Assembly: GCF_019239235.1 (NCBI RefSeq)
Contig: NZ_JAAZTS010000001.1
Coordinates: 372,001 to 436,000 of the forward strand
Source: Caecibacteroides pullorum
GTDB lineage: Bacteria > Bacteroidota > Bacteroidia > Bacteroidales > Bacteroidaceae
DNA length: 64,000 bases
Reading direction: 5' to 3'
The notes below the pieces were generated by a model that worked only from the letters and a program-made list of their open reading frames with translations, did not search any database and had not been told where the DNA came from. The position numbers and the translations under genes were made by a program. Numbering within the stretch: the first letter of the stretch is position 1; each line of letters starts with the position of its first letter. This document shows positions 1 through 8,127 of the stretch, in pieces.

Positions 1-377
1 ATAGTGATATTTTCACCACGGTTCAAAGCATGGATGGTTTCCGCCGTACCGATGCAGGCCAAGTCACCGTCGCCCTGATAGGTGAAGACAAGGCGGTCCG
101 GCCAAAGGCGCTTGATGGCGGTGGCCAATGCGGGTGCACGTCCGTGGGCGGCTTCCTGCCAGTCGATGTCCAGATAGTTGTAGATGAAGACGGCGCAGCC
201 TACGGGCGAGATGCCGATAGCTTTGTCTTCCATGCCCATTTCTTCGATGACTTCGGCAATGAGCTTGTGTACCACGCCGTGGCTGCATCCCGGACAATAG
301 TGCATCGGGTTGTCGTTCATCAGCGTCGGTTTCTTGTAAACCAGGTTTTCGGGTTTGATGATATCTTCTTTTGTCAT
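1..377 (-). CDS. 2-oxoacid:ferredoxin oxidoreductase, TPP-binding beta subunit (3' end outside window)
   Basis: The first 125 residues are visible, starting at an ATG preceded by GGAGAAG. A CPGCSHG motif lies at residues 28-34 and a GDGDLACIG stretch near residue 105 is the thiamine-pyrophosphate/Mg site of the KorB/VorA family. With the alpha subunit and ferredoxin upstream it should oxidatively decarboxylate a 2-oxoacid (2-oxoglutarate or branched-chain) to an acyl-CoA in the cytoplasm and pass electrons to ferredoxin. Last visible gene of a minus-strand operon. The substrate cannot be decided from sequence. Confidence 0.93.
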   Translation of the reverse strand, partial: MTKEDIIKPENLVYKKPTLMNDNPMHYCPGCSHGVVHKLIAEVIEEMGMEDKAIGISPVGCAVFIYNYLDIDWQEAAHGRAPALATAIKRLWPDRLVFTYQGDGDLACIGTAETIHALNRGENIT

Positions 378-389
378 AATTGCTTCTCC

Positions 390-560
390 TTATCTGTTGC
401 TAAATCGTATGAAGAACTCCATCACCTTGAAGAAGATGGCTGCCGCGCAGACGTAGACGAAGGTCATGAAGTCGTCCACTAGAAAATAGGTGGCGACGGC
501 GGCTACGGCCAGCACGAGGAAGATGATGTTCAGTACGTTTCTTATTTTATCCGTTTCCAT
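390..560 (-). CDS. small membrane protein (56 aa) inside the oxidoreductase operon
   Basis: An open frame of 56 codons starts METDKIRNVLN and ends FFIRFSNR. It has two hydrophobic segments (about residues 9-26 and 32-47), consistent with a two-pass inner-membrane peptide. It sits 12 bp after the alpha-subunit gene and 12 bp before the beta-subunit start, in the same orientation, so it is almost surely co-transcribed. No known domain recognised. It could tether the soluble oxidoreductase to the membrane, but that is only inference. Confidence 0.72.
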   Translation of the reverse strand: METDKIRNVLNIIFLVLAVAAVATYFLVDDFMTFVYVCAAAIFFKVMEFFIRFSNR

Positions 561-572
561 CAGTCGAATACA

Positions 573-1661
573 TTATTCATTGATGATAATCTTTTCTTTC
601 AGGGCAGCCACGATTTCGTCGGGATCGGGGACGATACCTCCTAGACGGCCGAAGTGTTCGACACGTACCTTGCCGTTGACGGCCAGACGGACATCTTCGA
701 TCATCTGTCCAGCGTTCAATTCAGTCACCAGCATACCTTTCACTTTTTCTGCGTATGCAGCAATAGCTTTGGTTGGGAAGGGCCAAAGGGTGATAGGACG
801 CAGGATGCCGACCTTGATGCCTTCTTCGCGGGCCAGTTCCATTGCTTTCTGTCCGATACGGGCCATGGAGCCGAAGGCTACGATGAGATAGTCGGCGTCT
901 TTGCAGTTGATTTCTTCGAAACGGACTTCGTTCTCCTCTATCTGGCGGTATTTTGCTTGGAAGCGGATGTTGTTCTTCTCCATTTCTTCGGGCTTCAGTT
1001 CGAGCGAGGTGATGATGTTGGGCTTGCGTCCTTTTGCCTTGCCGGTAGTGGCCCAGGGGCATTGGGCGATGACTTCTGCATCGGTGCGGCGCGGTTTGGC
1101 GGGCGGGAGCACCACTTTCTCCATCATCTGTCCGATGACGCCGTCGGCCAGGATGATGGCCGGATTGCGGTATTTGAAGGCCAGTTCGAAGGCAAGGCCA
1201 ACGAAGTCGGCCATTTCCTGTACCGATGCAGGGGCCAGTGCGATGAGGCGGTAGTCACCGTGCCCGCCGCCCTTCACGGTTTGGAAATAGTCGGCTTGGC
1301 TTGGCTGGATGGTTCCCAAGCCGGGACCTCCGCGCATGACGTTCACGATGAGGCAGGGCAGTTCGGCACCGGCTAGATAGGAGATGCCTTCCTGTTTCAG
1401 GCTGACACCGGGGCTGGACGAAGAGGTCATCACCATTTTTCCGCTTCCGGCACCGCCGTACACCATATTGATTGCGGCCACTTCGCTTTCGGCCTGCAGT
1501 ACCACCATGCCGGTGGTTTCCCAGGGTTTCAGCTCGGCCAGGGTTTCCAATACTTCCGATTGGGGAGTAATCGGGTAACCGAAGTATCCGTCGGCTCCGC
1601 AGCGGATGGCGGCGTGGGCGATGGCTTCGTTACCTTTCATTAATACTACTTCTTCTGCCAT
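573..1661 (-). CDS. vorB: 2-oxoacid:ferredoxin oxidoreductase alpha subunit (VorB/KorA type)
   Basis: At 362 aa this matches the usual single-chain alpha subunit. The N-terminus carries the pyrimidine-binding PFOR domain, with GYPITPQSEVLETL near residue 28 and a glycine-rich GGAGSGKMVMTSSSSPG stretch near residue 69; the C-terminal third is a transketolase-C-like domain. It pairs with the TPP beta subunit and the ferredoxin of the same operon. Genes of this form in Bacteroides are usually annotated as VorB or 2-oxoglutarate oxidoreductase alpha; which 2-oxoacid is preferred is not evident. Confidence 0.92.
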   Translation of the reverse strand: MAEEVVLMKGNEAIAHAAIRCGADGYFGYPITPQSEVLETLAELKPWETTGMVVLQAESEVAAINMVYGGAGSGKMVMTSSSSPGVSLKQEGISYLAGAELPCLIVNVMRGGPGLGTIQPSQADYFQTVKGGGHGDYRLIALAPASVQEMADFVGLAFELAFKYRNPAIILADGVIGQMMEKVVLPPAKPRRTDAEVIAQCPWATTGKAKGRKPNIITSLELKPEEMEKNNIRFQAKYRQIEENEVRFEEINCKDADYLIVAFGSMARIGQKAMELAREEGIKVGILRPITLWPFPTKAIAAYAEKVKGMLVTELNAGQMIEDVRLAVNGKVRVEHFGRLGGIVPDPDEIVAALKEKIIINE

Positions 1662-1678
1662 ATTGCTTACTTGTTTTC

Positions 1679-1906
1679 TTATTCGACTTTGACTTTATAG
1701 ACCGAGATACAGCCGTCGGGGCAGACGGTGGCGCAGGATGCGCAGCCGTTGCAGGTATCCTCCAGTATCTGGTGTGCGTAATTATATCCTTTGATATTCA
1801 CCTCCTTGGTGAGGGCTATCACGTGGAGGGGACAGGCCACGACACAGAGGTTGCATCCTTTGCAGCGCTCGGTGTCCACTACGATTGCTCCTTTGATTTT
1901 TGCCAT
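1679..1906 (-). CDS. 2[4Fe-4S] ferredoxin subunit of the 2-oxoacid oxidoreductase
   Basis: A 75-residue protein with two classical cluster motifs: C15, C18, C21, C25 (CKGCNLCVVACP) and C52, C55, C58, C62 (CNGCASCATVCP). It lies 17 bp before the alpha-subunit gene, so it is the delta/ferredoxin subunit that carries electrons from the TPP centre. Size and motif spacing are normal for VorC/KorD-type subunits. Confidence 0.93.
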   Translation of the reverse strand: MAKIKGAIVVDTERCKGCNLCVVACPLHVIALTKEVNIKGYNYAHQILEDTCNGCASCATVCPDGCISVYKVKVE

Positions 1907-1931
1907 AATATACGTTCCTCTTGTTTTTATG

Positions 1932-2207
1932 TTATTGATTATACATGTCTTTGTTGTAGAAGTTCAGGATGTCCATCACCATCGCGTAGGCGTTTTTGGC
2001 GGGACTGTCGGGATTGATGTCCATCGCGCGACGGTAGTTGTTCAGCGCTTGCTGCCAATTTCCCTGTTTACGCCAGGCATTTCCGCAGAGGTAGTAGGCT
2101 TGGTCCCGGTGCTCGGCAGAGGTCTGAAGGAAGAGGTCCAGTTCTTTGATGGCCAGTTCCGTGTCTCCCCGGCTGATGAGTTCTTTTATGGTATCCAGTT
2201 TCTCCAT
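1932..2207 (-). CDS. TPR-repeat protein, first gene of the oxidoreductase operon
   Basis: Start set at the ATG giving MEKLDTIKELI (91 aa). A longer in-frame reading upstream was rejected because the likely promoter box (2229-2236) lies inside it. Residues about 20-75 read as two tetratricopeptide repeats (AYYLCGNAWRKQGNWQQALNNYRRAMDINP). It is 25 bp from the ferredoxin gene. TPR proteins mediate protein contacts; an assembly role for the enzyme is plausible but not shown. Confidence 0.82.
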   Translation of the reverse strand: MEKLDTIKELISRGDTELAIKELDLFLQTSAEHRDQAYYLCGNAWRKQGNWQQALNNYRRAMDINPDSPAKNAYAMVMDILNFYNKDMYNQ

Positions 2208-2228
2208 ATTCAATCGCTTTTGGACGTA

Positions 2229-2236
2229 CAAAGATA
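2229..2236 (-). promoter_or_regulatory. promoter -7 box of the 2-oxoacid oxidoreductase operon
   Basis: On the minus strand the sequence reads TATCTTTG, matching the Bacteroidetes -7 consensus TAnnTTTG, 21 bp before the TPR start codon. No convincing TTTG -33 box is visible at the usual 19-21 bp distance. Confidence 0.6.
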
Positions 2237-2293
2237 GCTTTTTATCTCGGACATGTTGCATCTTCGGACATAAAAATGTAAAAAACAGATGGA

Positions 2294-2346
2294 AAAAAAG
2301 ACGCCCGAAGTCCGACGATGTTGTCATTCTGTCGGAGCTTCGGGCG
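2294..2346 (-). terminator. rho-independent terminator of the GH28 gene
   Basis: A 14-15 bp stem is formed by CGCCCGAAGTCCGAC (2302-2316) and GTCGGAGCTTCGGGCG (2331-2346). On the minus strand it is followed by a T run (2294-2300). It lies 23 bp past the GH28 stop codon and isolates that gene from the oxidoreductase operon. Confidence 0.88.
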
Positions 2347-2369
2347 TAGCCTGTCTATAACGGTGATGT

Positions 2370-3773
2370 TTACTTGACAAGTTGTCCGTTGATGTAGAGA
2401 TTTCGGAACGTTACGTCATGGGCGCCGCGGATATCGTTACCGCCGCGGCTGACGTTGTCGAAGCGGCAGTCTTCCACGCTGACGTTGCTGACATGGCTGT
2501 CGTCGTCCAAGCCGATGATGAGTACGCCCAGTTCGCTTTTTTGGCAGGTGATGTTTTTCAGGTGGACGTTGCGCACGACGGGATCGTAGCCACGCTGGCA
2601 ACGTTCGCGGTTTTCGTATTGCAGGTTGATGCGCAACACGGCTTCGCGGCACTGGCCGACGGTGATGTTGCGCACGAAGATGTTTTCAATCACCCCGCCG
2701 CGGCAGGTGCTGGTCTTGATGCGGATGACGCGATCCAGGTCGGGGCTGTCCATGCGGCAGTTCTCGACGTAGAGGTTGCGGTAGCCGCCGGAGATTTCGC
2801 TGCCTATCACCACGCCTCCGTGGCCGTTCTTCATCAGGCAGTTGCGCACGATGATGTTTTCGCTGGGGATGTTCCAGCGGCGTCCGTCCTGATTGCGCCC
2901 GGACTTGATGGCGATGCAGTCGTCGCCCGTGTCGAAGGTGCAGTCTTCGATGAGCACATTCTTGCACGACTCGGGGTCGCAGCCGTCGCCATTAGGACCG
3001 CGGTTGTAGACGTGGACGCCTTTCACCGTCAGGCTTTCGCAGAACAGGGGATGGATGACCCAGAAGGGAGAGTTGAGCAGCGTGACGTCTTCGATGAGCA
3101 CCCGGCGGCAAGCGTAGAGATTGATGAGCTGCGGGCGCAGGCCGTCGTCGGGCGTCATGACGCGCCGGTAGACAGGGGTCGACGTTTCGCCGTACATCAG
3201 CAGGCGGTCGCGGCCGCCGTTGCGCTGGGCTGTCATGCCTTCCTGCCAGCCGTACTTGGCTGCGCCGCACATGGGCCACCACGCGTCCATCGACCCCTGG
3301 CCGTCGATGACGCCCTTGCCGGTGATGGCGATGTTCGTCTCGCCGTAGGCGTAGATGAGGGGATGGGCGTTGTAGCAGTCGATGCCTTCCCAGCGCGTCA
3401 GGACTGCGGGGAAGTAGAGGCTTTGGTCGGTGGAGAAGCGCAGGACGGCACCCTCGGACACGTGCAGGCGGACGTTGCTCTTCAGCGTCAGCGGGCCGGT
3501 GTAGAACGTGTCGGCGGGGACGACCACCGTGCCGCCGCCTTCCAGGCTGCACGTCGTGATGGCACGGTTGATGGCTTCGTGGCAAGGGGCGTCGGGCGTG
3601 CCGGGGCGAGCGCCGAAGTCGGTGATGAGGTAGCTTCGGTTGGCGAAGGTGGGACGTTCGATTTGTTTCTCGATTTCGGTGCAGGCTTCGAAGGCTTTGT
3701 CGAAGTCGACCGGTCCGGCGGCCGCAAGGGCGGAGCAGAACAGCAGGCCGGCGCAGAGTAGGTTTCTTTTCAT
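2370..3773 (-). CDS. glycoside hydrolase family 28 protein (polygalacturonase-like), secreted
   Basis: A 467-residue protein with a Sec signal peptide (MKRNLLCAGLLFCSALAAAG) and a pectate-lyase-3-like N-terminus leading into a right-handed beta-helix. The GH28 signatures are all present in order: N261-G-D263, TGDDC (282-286, the catalytic Asp pair), GHG (317-319) and RIK (351-353). The family hydrolyses alpha-galacturonide bonds in homogalacturonan or rhamnogalacturonan, probably in the periplasm. It is monocistronic: a terminator follows it and it has its own promoter. No SusC/SusD pair lies nearby, so it is not in a classical polysaccharide-utilisation locus within this window. Confidence 0.92.
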   Translation of the reverse strand: MKRNLLCAGLLFCSALAAAGPVDFDKAFEACTEIEKQIERPTFANRSYLITDFGARPGTPDAPCHEAINRAITTCSLEGGGTVVVPADTFYTGPLTLKSNVRLHVSEGAVLRFSTDQSLYFPAVLTRWEGIDCYNAHPLIYAYGETNIAITGKGVIDGQGSMDAWWPMCGAAKYGWQEGMTAQRNGGRDRLLMYGETSTPVYRRVMTPDDGLRPQLINLYACRRVLIEDVTLLNSPFWVIHPLFCESLTVKGVHVYNRGPNGDGCDPESCKNVLIEDCTFDTGDDCIAIKSGRNQDGRRWNIPSENIIVRNCLMKNGHGGVVIGSEISGGYRNLYVENCRMDSPDLDRVIRIKTSTCRGGVIENIFVRNITVGQCREAVLRINLQYENRERCQRGYDPVVRNVHLKNITCQKSELGVLIIGLDDDSHVSNVSVEDCRFDNVSRGGNDIRGAHDVTFRNLYINGQLVK

Positions 3774-3804
3774 GGTCTTTCGGATGTTACGGTTTGTTTC
3801 TGTG

Positions 3805-3812
3805 CAAAGATA
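3805..3812 (-). promoter_or_regulatory. promoter -7 box of the GH28 gene
   Basis: Minus strand reads TATCTTTG (TAnnTTTG consensus) 31 bp before the start codon. A six-copy tandem repeat array begins about 90 bp further upstream. Confidence 0.6.
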
Positions 3813-3902
3813 GGCATCTGCGGTCGATGCGCAGGGCGATTTTTTGACGGAAAGGGTGCAGTTTTTGACAAACCGTTTGCCGAGGTGCTTTTCCCGAAGC
3901 AG

Positions 3903-4142
3903 GAAAGCTTCCTACAGCGTGCAGGACGGAATCCCGGAGCTGGAAAGCTTCCTGCAGCGTGCAGGACGGAATCCCGGAGCTGGAAAGCTTCCTGCAGCGT
4001 GCAGGACGGAATCGCGAACTGCGAAAGCTTCCCGCAGCGTGCAGGGCGGAATCGCGAACTGCGAAAGCTTCCCGCAGCGTGCAGGACGGAATCGCGAACA
4101 GCGAAAGCTTCCTGCAACGTGCAGGGCGTTTTCCCGTTTTGC
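3903..4142. repeat. tandem array 1: six 40-bp units upstream of the GH28 promoter
   Basis: The word GAAAGCTTCC recurs exactly every 40 bp, at 3903, 3943, 3983, 4023, 4063 and 4103. Each unit continues with TGCAGCGTGCAGGACGGAAT, which contains the inverted repeat CTGCA-GCG-TGCAG, and ends with one of two variants (CCCGGAGCTG in early units, CGCGAACTGC in later ones). The array fills most of the 504-bp gap between rpiB and the GH28 gene, between the rpiB terminator and the GH28 promoter. Open frames across it exist in several phases but have no start signals. Confidence 0.97.
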
Positions 4143-4162
4143 GGCGGGGCGTTTCCGTCGGA

Positions 4163-4234
4163 CCAAAAAGAAGCGCGGACGGACGCGGGAGCACCGGTGG
4201 GGAACATCGGTTTTTTCCGTGCGTCGGTCCGCGC
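4163..4234 (-). terminator. probable terminator of the tkt-rpiB operon
   Basis: GCGCGGACGGACGC (4173-4186) pairs with GCGTCGGTCCGCGC (4221-4234), 13 of 14 positions. On the minus strand the hairpin is followed by TTCTTTTT (4163-4172). It lies about 45 bp past the rpiB stop. The loop is long (34 nt), so efficiency is uncertain. Confidence 0.7.
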
Positions 4235-4277
4235 AGGTCTTGTTTGAAATCAGAAATCTGAATTCGGAAATCTTCCG

Positions 4278-4715
4278 TCAGCCTTTTACCGGGATTTTGT
4301 CAATCCGCCGCTGATGGCGTCCACCTTCAAAGTCGGTGGCGAAGAACTCGGTCATGATACGGTCTGCTTCCTCGCAGGTGATGAAGCGGCCGGGCATGAC
4401 GAGCACGTTGGCGTCGTTGTGCTGGCGTGCCAGATGGGCAATCTCGGGTATCCAGCAAAGGGCGGCCCGGATGCCCTGATGCTTGTTCAGGGTGATGCCG
4501 ATGCCTTCGCCGCTGCCGCAGATGGCTATGCCGGGGTAGCATTCGCCCGCCTCGACGGCCAGGGCCAGGGGGTGGGCAAAGTCGGGATAGTCGCAGCTTT
4601 CGGCGGTGTAGGTGCCGAAGTCCTTGTAGGACCAGCCGCGGGCGTCGAGCCACTGCTTGACGTACTGCTTCAGCTCGAAGCCTGCGTGGTCGGATGCTAA
4701 ACCTATTGTCTTCAT
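4278..4715 (-). CDS. rpiB: ribose-5-phosphate isomerase B
   Basis: A 145-residue RpiB/LacA-LacB-fold protein starting MKTIGLASDHAGFELK (substrate-binding Asp9-His10), with the catalytic cysteine C66 in AICGSGEGIG and the RQHNDANVLVMPGR segment typical of the family. It interconverts ribulose-5-phosphate and ribose-5-phosphate in the non-oxidative pentose phosphate pathway. It starts 6 bp after the transketolase stop, so the two enzymes of the pathway are co-translated. Confidence 0.95.
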   Translation of the reverse strand: MKTIGLASDHAGFELKQYVKQWLDARGWSYKDFGTYTAESCDYPDFAHPLALAVEAGECYPGIAICGSGEGIGITLNKHQGIRAALCWIPEIAHLARQHNDANVLVMPGRFITCEEADRIMTEFFATDFEGGRHQRRIDKIPVKG

Positions 4716-4721
4716 GTCGTT

Positions 4722-6731
4722 TCAGATCATTTCTTTCACTTGTTTGTAAACGTTGTCGGCGGTGAAGCCCAGTTTCTCGTCGAGCACTTTGTAGGGGGCG
4801 GAGTAGCCGAACGAGGGCAGGCCCCAGACTTTTCCGTTGGCTCCCACGAGGCCTTCCAAGGTGACGGGCAGGCCGGCTGTCAGACCGAAGACTTTGGCTC
4901 CGGCGGGGATGATGTTCTCCTGATATTCTTTGTCCTGGCTGCGGAAGAGACCTTCGGAGGGTGCGGAGACGATGCGCACCTTCACGCCGTCGCGGCGGAG
5001 CAGCTCGGCACCGGCCACGAGGGTGGAGACTTCGGAACCAGAGGCTACGAGCACCACGTCGGCGTCGGCGTCGGAGCCGGCCACGATGTAGGCGCCGCGT
5101 GCCGTCTGCGTGTAGTCGTTTCCGGCGGGCAGGTTCGCGATGTTCTGGCGCGAGAGGATGAGTGCCGTCGGCGTGGCGGTGTTCTCCATGGCCAGTCGCC
5201 AGGCCTCGGTGGTTTCTTCGACATCAGCGGGACGGAGCACCAGCATGGAGTTGTGTCCCTTGTGGTTTTTCAGTTTTTCCATCAGGCGGATCTGAGCTTC
5301 CTGTTCTACGGGTTCGTGCGTCGGCCCGTCTTCACCTACGCGGAAGGCGTCGTGTGTCCAAATGAATTTGATGGGCACTTCCATCAGGGCAGCCATGCGC
5401 ACGGCAGGTTTCATATAGTCGGAGAAGACGAAGAACGTACCGCATGCGGGGATGACGCCGCCGTGCAGGGCCATGCCGATGCAGCAGCAGGCCATCGTCA
5501 GTTCGGATACACCTGCTTGGAAGAAGGCGCCGCTGAAGTCGCCTTTTTGGAAGGCGTGGGTTTTCTTCAGGAAGCCGTCGGTCTTGTCGGAGTTGGAGAG
5601 GTCGGCAGAAGCTACAACCATGTTTTCCACCTGTGTGGCCAGTGCGCCCAGCACGGTAGCCGATGCAGCGCGGGTGGCGGCGTCGGGCTTTTGAGTGATG
5701 GCGGCCCAGTTTACTTGCGGCGCTTTGCCTGCGAAGAATTGCTCCAGTTTGGCAGCCAGCTCGGGATTAGCTTTGGCCCATTCGGCTTGGGCTGCGTGGC
5801 GCTCGGCCACGATCTTACGTAGCTCTTCGGCGCGGCGTGCGTAGAGCTCGGCCACTTCGGGGAAGATGACAAATGGATTTTCAGGATCACCGCCCAGGTT
5901 CTTGATGGTGTTTACGTAAGCATCGCCGCCGAGGGGAGCGCCGTGGGTAGCACAGTTAGCTTCGTAGCTGCTTCCGTCGGCCTTGCGGGCTCCTTTGCCC
6001 ATGACGGTGTGCCCGATGATGAGGGTGGGGCGTTCGTTCTCAGCTTTTGCTTCAATTAGTGCCTTGCGGATTTCGTCAGGGTTGTTTCCGTCAATGCAGA
6101 TGACTTTCCATCCCCAGGCTTCGTATTTTTTTTCAGTATCTTCCGTGGTTACTTCTTTAGTTGTGGTAGACAGCTGGATGTCATTGGCGTCGTAGAACAT
6201 AATGAGGTTGTCCAGTCCCAGCGTTCCGGCGATGCGTCCGCTGCCCTGCGAGATTTCTTCCTGCACACCGCCGTCGGAGATGTAGGCATAAATTGTCTGG
6301 TTCATTACTTCGCCGAAACGTGCTTTCAGGAATTTGGCTGCGATGGCAGCTCCTACGGCAAACGTGTGTCCTTGTCCTAGCGGGCCCGATGTGTTTTCAA
6401 TGCCGCGCATAACGTCACGTTCAGGGTGTCCTGGCGTAGGGCTTCCCCATTGGCGGAATTCTTTCAGTTCGTCGATTGTAAACTTGCCCGTTAAGGCCAG
6501 TTGCGAGTAGAGCATGGGCGACATATGCCCTGGATCGAGGAAGAAGCGGTCGCGTCCTTCCCATGCGGGTTTTTCGGGATCGTATATCAGAAATTCGGAA
6601 AACAATACGTTCACAAAGTCGGCACCGCCCATTGCGCCGCCGGGATGTCCGGACTTGGCTTTCTCAACCATCGAGGCGGCAAGGATGCGGATATTGTCTG
6701 CCGCGCGGTTCATTAGCTTGTTGTCGTTCAT
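4722..6731 (-). CDS. tkt: transketolase
   Basis: Full-length transketolase of 669 aa. SGHPGGAMGGAD at 27-38 and ISDGGVQEE at 151-159 form the TPP/metal-binding region, the pyrimidine domain follows (about 350-520, with EDGPTHEPVEQ), and a C-terminal domain completes the protein. It transfers two-carbon ketol units between pentose and triose phosphates. First gene of a tkt-rpiB operon with a -7 box at 6769-6776 and a terminator after rpiB. Confidence 0.96.
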   Translation of the reverse strand: MNDNKLMNRAADNIRILAASMVEKAKSGHPGGAMGGADFVNVLFSEFLIYDPEKPAWEGRDRFFLDPGHMSPMLYSQLALTGKFTIDELKEFRQWGSPTPGHPERDVMRGIENTSGPLGQGHTFAVGAAIAAKFLKARFGEVMNQTIYAYISDGGVQEEISQGSGRIAGTLGLDNLIMFYDANDIQLSTTTKEVTTEDTEKKYEAWGWKVICIDGNNPDEIRKALIEAKAENERPTLIIGHTVMGKGARKADGSSYEANCATHGAPLGGDAYVNTIKNLGGDPENPFVIFPEVAELYARRAEELRKIVAERHAAQAEWAKANPELAAKLEQFFAGKAPQVNWAAITQKPDAATRAASATVLGALATQVENMVVASADLSNSDKTDGFLKKTHAFQKGDFSGAFFQAGVSELTMACCCIGMALHGGVIPACGTFFVFSDYMKPAVRMAALMEVPIKFIWTHDAFRVGEDGPTHEPVEQEAQIRLMEKLKNHKGHNSMLVLRPADVEETTEAWRLAMENTATPTALILSRQNIANLPAGNDYTQTARGAYIVAGSDADADVVLVASGSEVSTLVAGAELLRRDGVKVRIVSAPSEGLFRSQDKEYQENIIPAGAKVFGLTAGLPVTLEGLVGANGKVWGLPSFGYSAPYKVLDEKLGFTADNVYKQVKEMI

Positions 6732-6768
6732 GTTTAAACAGTTTAAAGGATTATCTTTTTCGTACGGA

Positions 6769-6776
6769 CAAAGATA
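6769..6776 (-). promoter_or_regulatory. promoter -7 box of tkt-rpiB
   Basis: Minus strand reads TATCTTTG, 37 bp before the tkt ATG. The matching -33 element is weak. Confidence 0.55.
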
Positions 6777-6840
6777 GGCTTTTATGTGTGAATATCCATC
6801 GTTCCTGCCTGTCTTTTTTACTATGTGGGATGTAAATATG

Positions 6841-6880
6841 GAAAATCCCCTTCTCCAGACATTAGCGTGGGGAAGGGGAT
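6841..6880 (-). terminator. terminator of the galactose operon
   Basis: ATCCCCTTCTCC (845-856 of this kilobase) pairs with GGGGAAGGGGAT (869-880) around a 12-nt loop; the minus strand continues with TTTTCC. It lies 28 bp after the galK stop codon. Confidence 0.8.
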
Positions 6881-6907
6881 CAGATACTTATGCGTGATGA
6901 AATCTGG

Positions 6908-8062
6908 TTATTCCAATCGGCGTGCGCCGTCGCTGATGACTACATCATAGATCTTGGGGCTTCTGCCAAACTTGTTCTTAAATTCTTCTTTCGCTTTTTC
7001 AACGAAAGTGCTGTACAGTTCGTCTTTAACCAGATTGATAGTACATCCACCGAAACCGCCGCCCATTACGCGTGAACCTGTCACACCGCAATCGAAAGCA
7101 AGATCGTTTAGGAAGTCCAATTCTTCGCAGCTCACTTCGTACAGCTTGCTCATGCCGTGATGCGTTTCGTACATCTTCTGACCTACAGTTTCATAGTCGC
7201 CTTTCTCCAAAGCATCGCAAACATCGAGTACGCGTTGGATTTCTTCGATGACATATTCTGCACGTTTGTAGTCTTCTTCTGTTACGTCAGCTTTCACTTC
7301 GTTCAGCATTTCCATGTTGCAGTCGCGCAGGTACTCTACGTGTGGATGATTCTTCTGTACAGCTGCTACAACAGCTTCGCAGCTTTGGCGGCGTTTGTTG
7401 TAAGCCGAGGATGCCAATTCGTGTTTTACAACGGAGTCAACCAATACGAGGCGATATCCTTTCGGCTCGAATGGGAAATACTGGTATTCCAGCGAACGGC
7501 AATCCAAACGGATGAGGCTTCCTTTCTTGCCGAATACGGAAGCAAACTGGTCCATGATGCCGCAGTTCACGCCGCAATAATTATGTTCAGTGGCTTGGCC
7601 AACCTTAGCTAGTTCGAATTTATCGATCTTGTTATCGCCGAAAAGGTCATTCAATGCATATGCATACGTACTTTCTAAAGCTGCAGAAGAAGACATTCCG
7701 GCGCCAAGGGGAACATCGCCTGCGAAAGCTGTATTGAATCCCTTTACTTCTACACCACGTTTGATCATTTCGCGGCATACACCGAAGATATAACGAGCCC
7801 AGCTAGCGCGAGGAGCATCTTCTTCATTAAGGCCGAATTCTACATAGTCCTTCAGGTCGATGGAATAGGCCTTTACAATGTTGGTTCCGTTTGGTTTGAT
7901 TTCGGCTATCATGCCTTTGTCAATGGCTCCGGGGAATACAAATCCACCGTTATAGTCGGTGTGTTCACCAATAAGGTTGATACGACCCGGAGATGCATAT
8001 ACAGCTCCTGTTGTTCCGTCAAAATGTTTGATGAAACGACTTCTTACGTGTTCTATATCCAT
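6908..8062 (-). CDS. galK: galactokinase
   Basis: A 384-aa GHMP-family kinase. PGRINLIGEHTDYNGG (25-40) is the galactokinase signature, GAGMSSSAALE (120-130) is the ATP-binding loop, and GGGFGGCTINL near residue 336 is the third GHMP motif. It phosphorylates alpha-D-galactose at C1, the entry step of the Leloir pathway. Last gene of the galM-permease-galK operon, 65 bp after the permease. galT and galE are not in the window. Confidence 0.96.
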   Translation of the reverse strand: MDIEHVRSRFIKHFDGTTGAVYASPGRINLIGEHTDYNGGFVFPGAIDKGMIAEIKPNGTNIVKAYSIDLKDYVEFGLNEEDAPRASWARYIFGVCREMIKRGVEVKGFNTAFAGDVPLGAGMSSSAALESTYAYALNDLFGDNKIDKFELAKVGQATEHNYCGVNCGIMDQFASVFGKKGSLIRLDCRSLEYQYFPFEPKGYRLVLVDSVVKHELASSAYNKRRQSCEAVVAAVQKNHPHVEYLRDCNMEMLNEVKADVTEEDYKRAEYVIEEIQRVLDVCDALEKGDYETVGQKMYETHHGMSKLYEVSCEELDFLNDLAFDCGVTGSRVMGGGFGGCTINLVKDELYSTFVEKAKEEFKNKFGRSPKIYDVVISDGARRLE

Positions 8063-8127
8063 GATACTTATAATTTATTAGGTGAATAATAAAAATTACC
8101 TGTAATCTTTATCTTTTTAATGTCTGC

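Noticed and set aside
2382..3761. Long plus-strand open frame opposite the GH28 gene
   Set aside because: It is an antisense shadow of a GC-rich gene; composition is Ala/Val/Asp-rich without domain features. Similar shadows oppose the SLC13, tricorn and porin genes.
3903..4142. CRISPR array
   Set aside because: The units are contiguous direct repeats without unique spacers, and no cas gene lies in the window. The same applies to the arrays at 33775, 53564 and 60096.
3770..4261. Several overlapping open frames with repeats across array 1
   Set aside because: Open in multiple frames of both strands because the GC-rich unit lacks stops; none has a start context.
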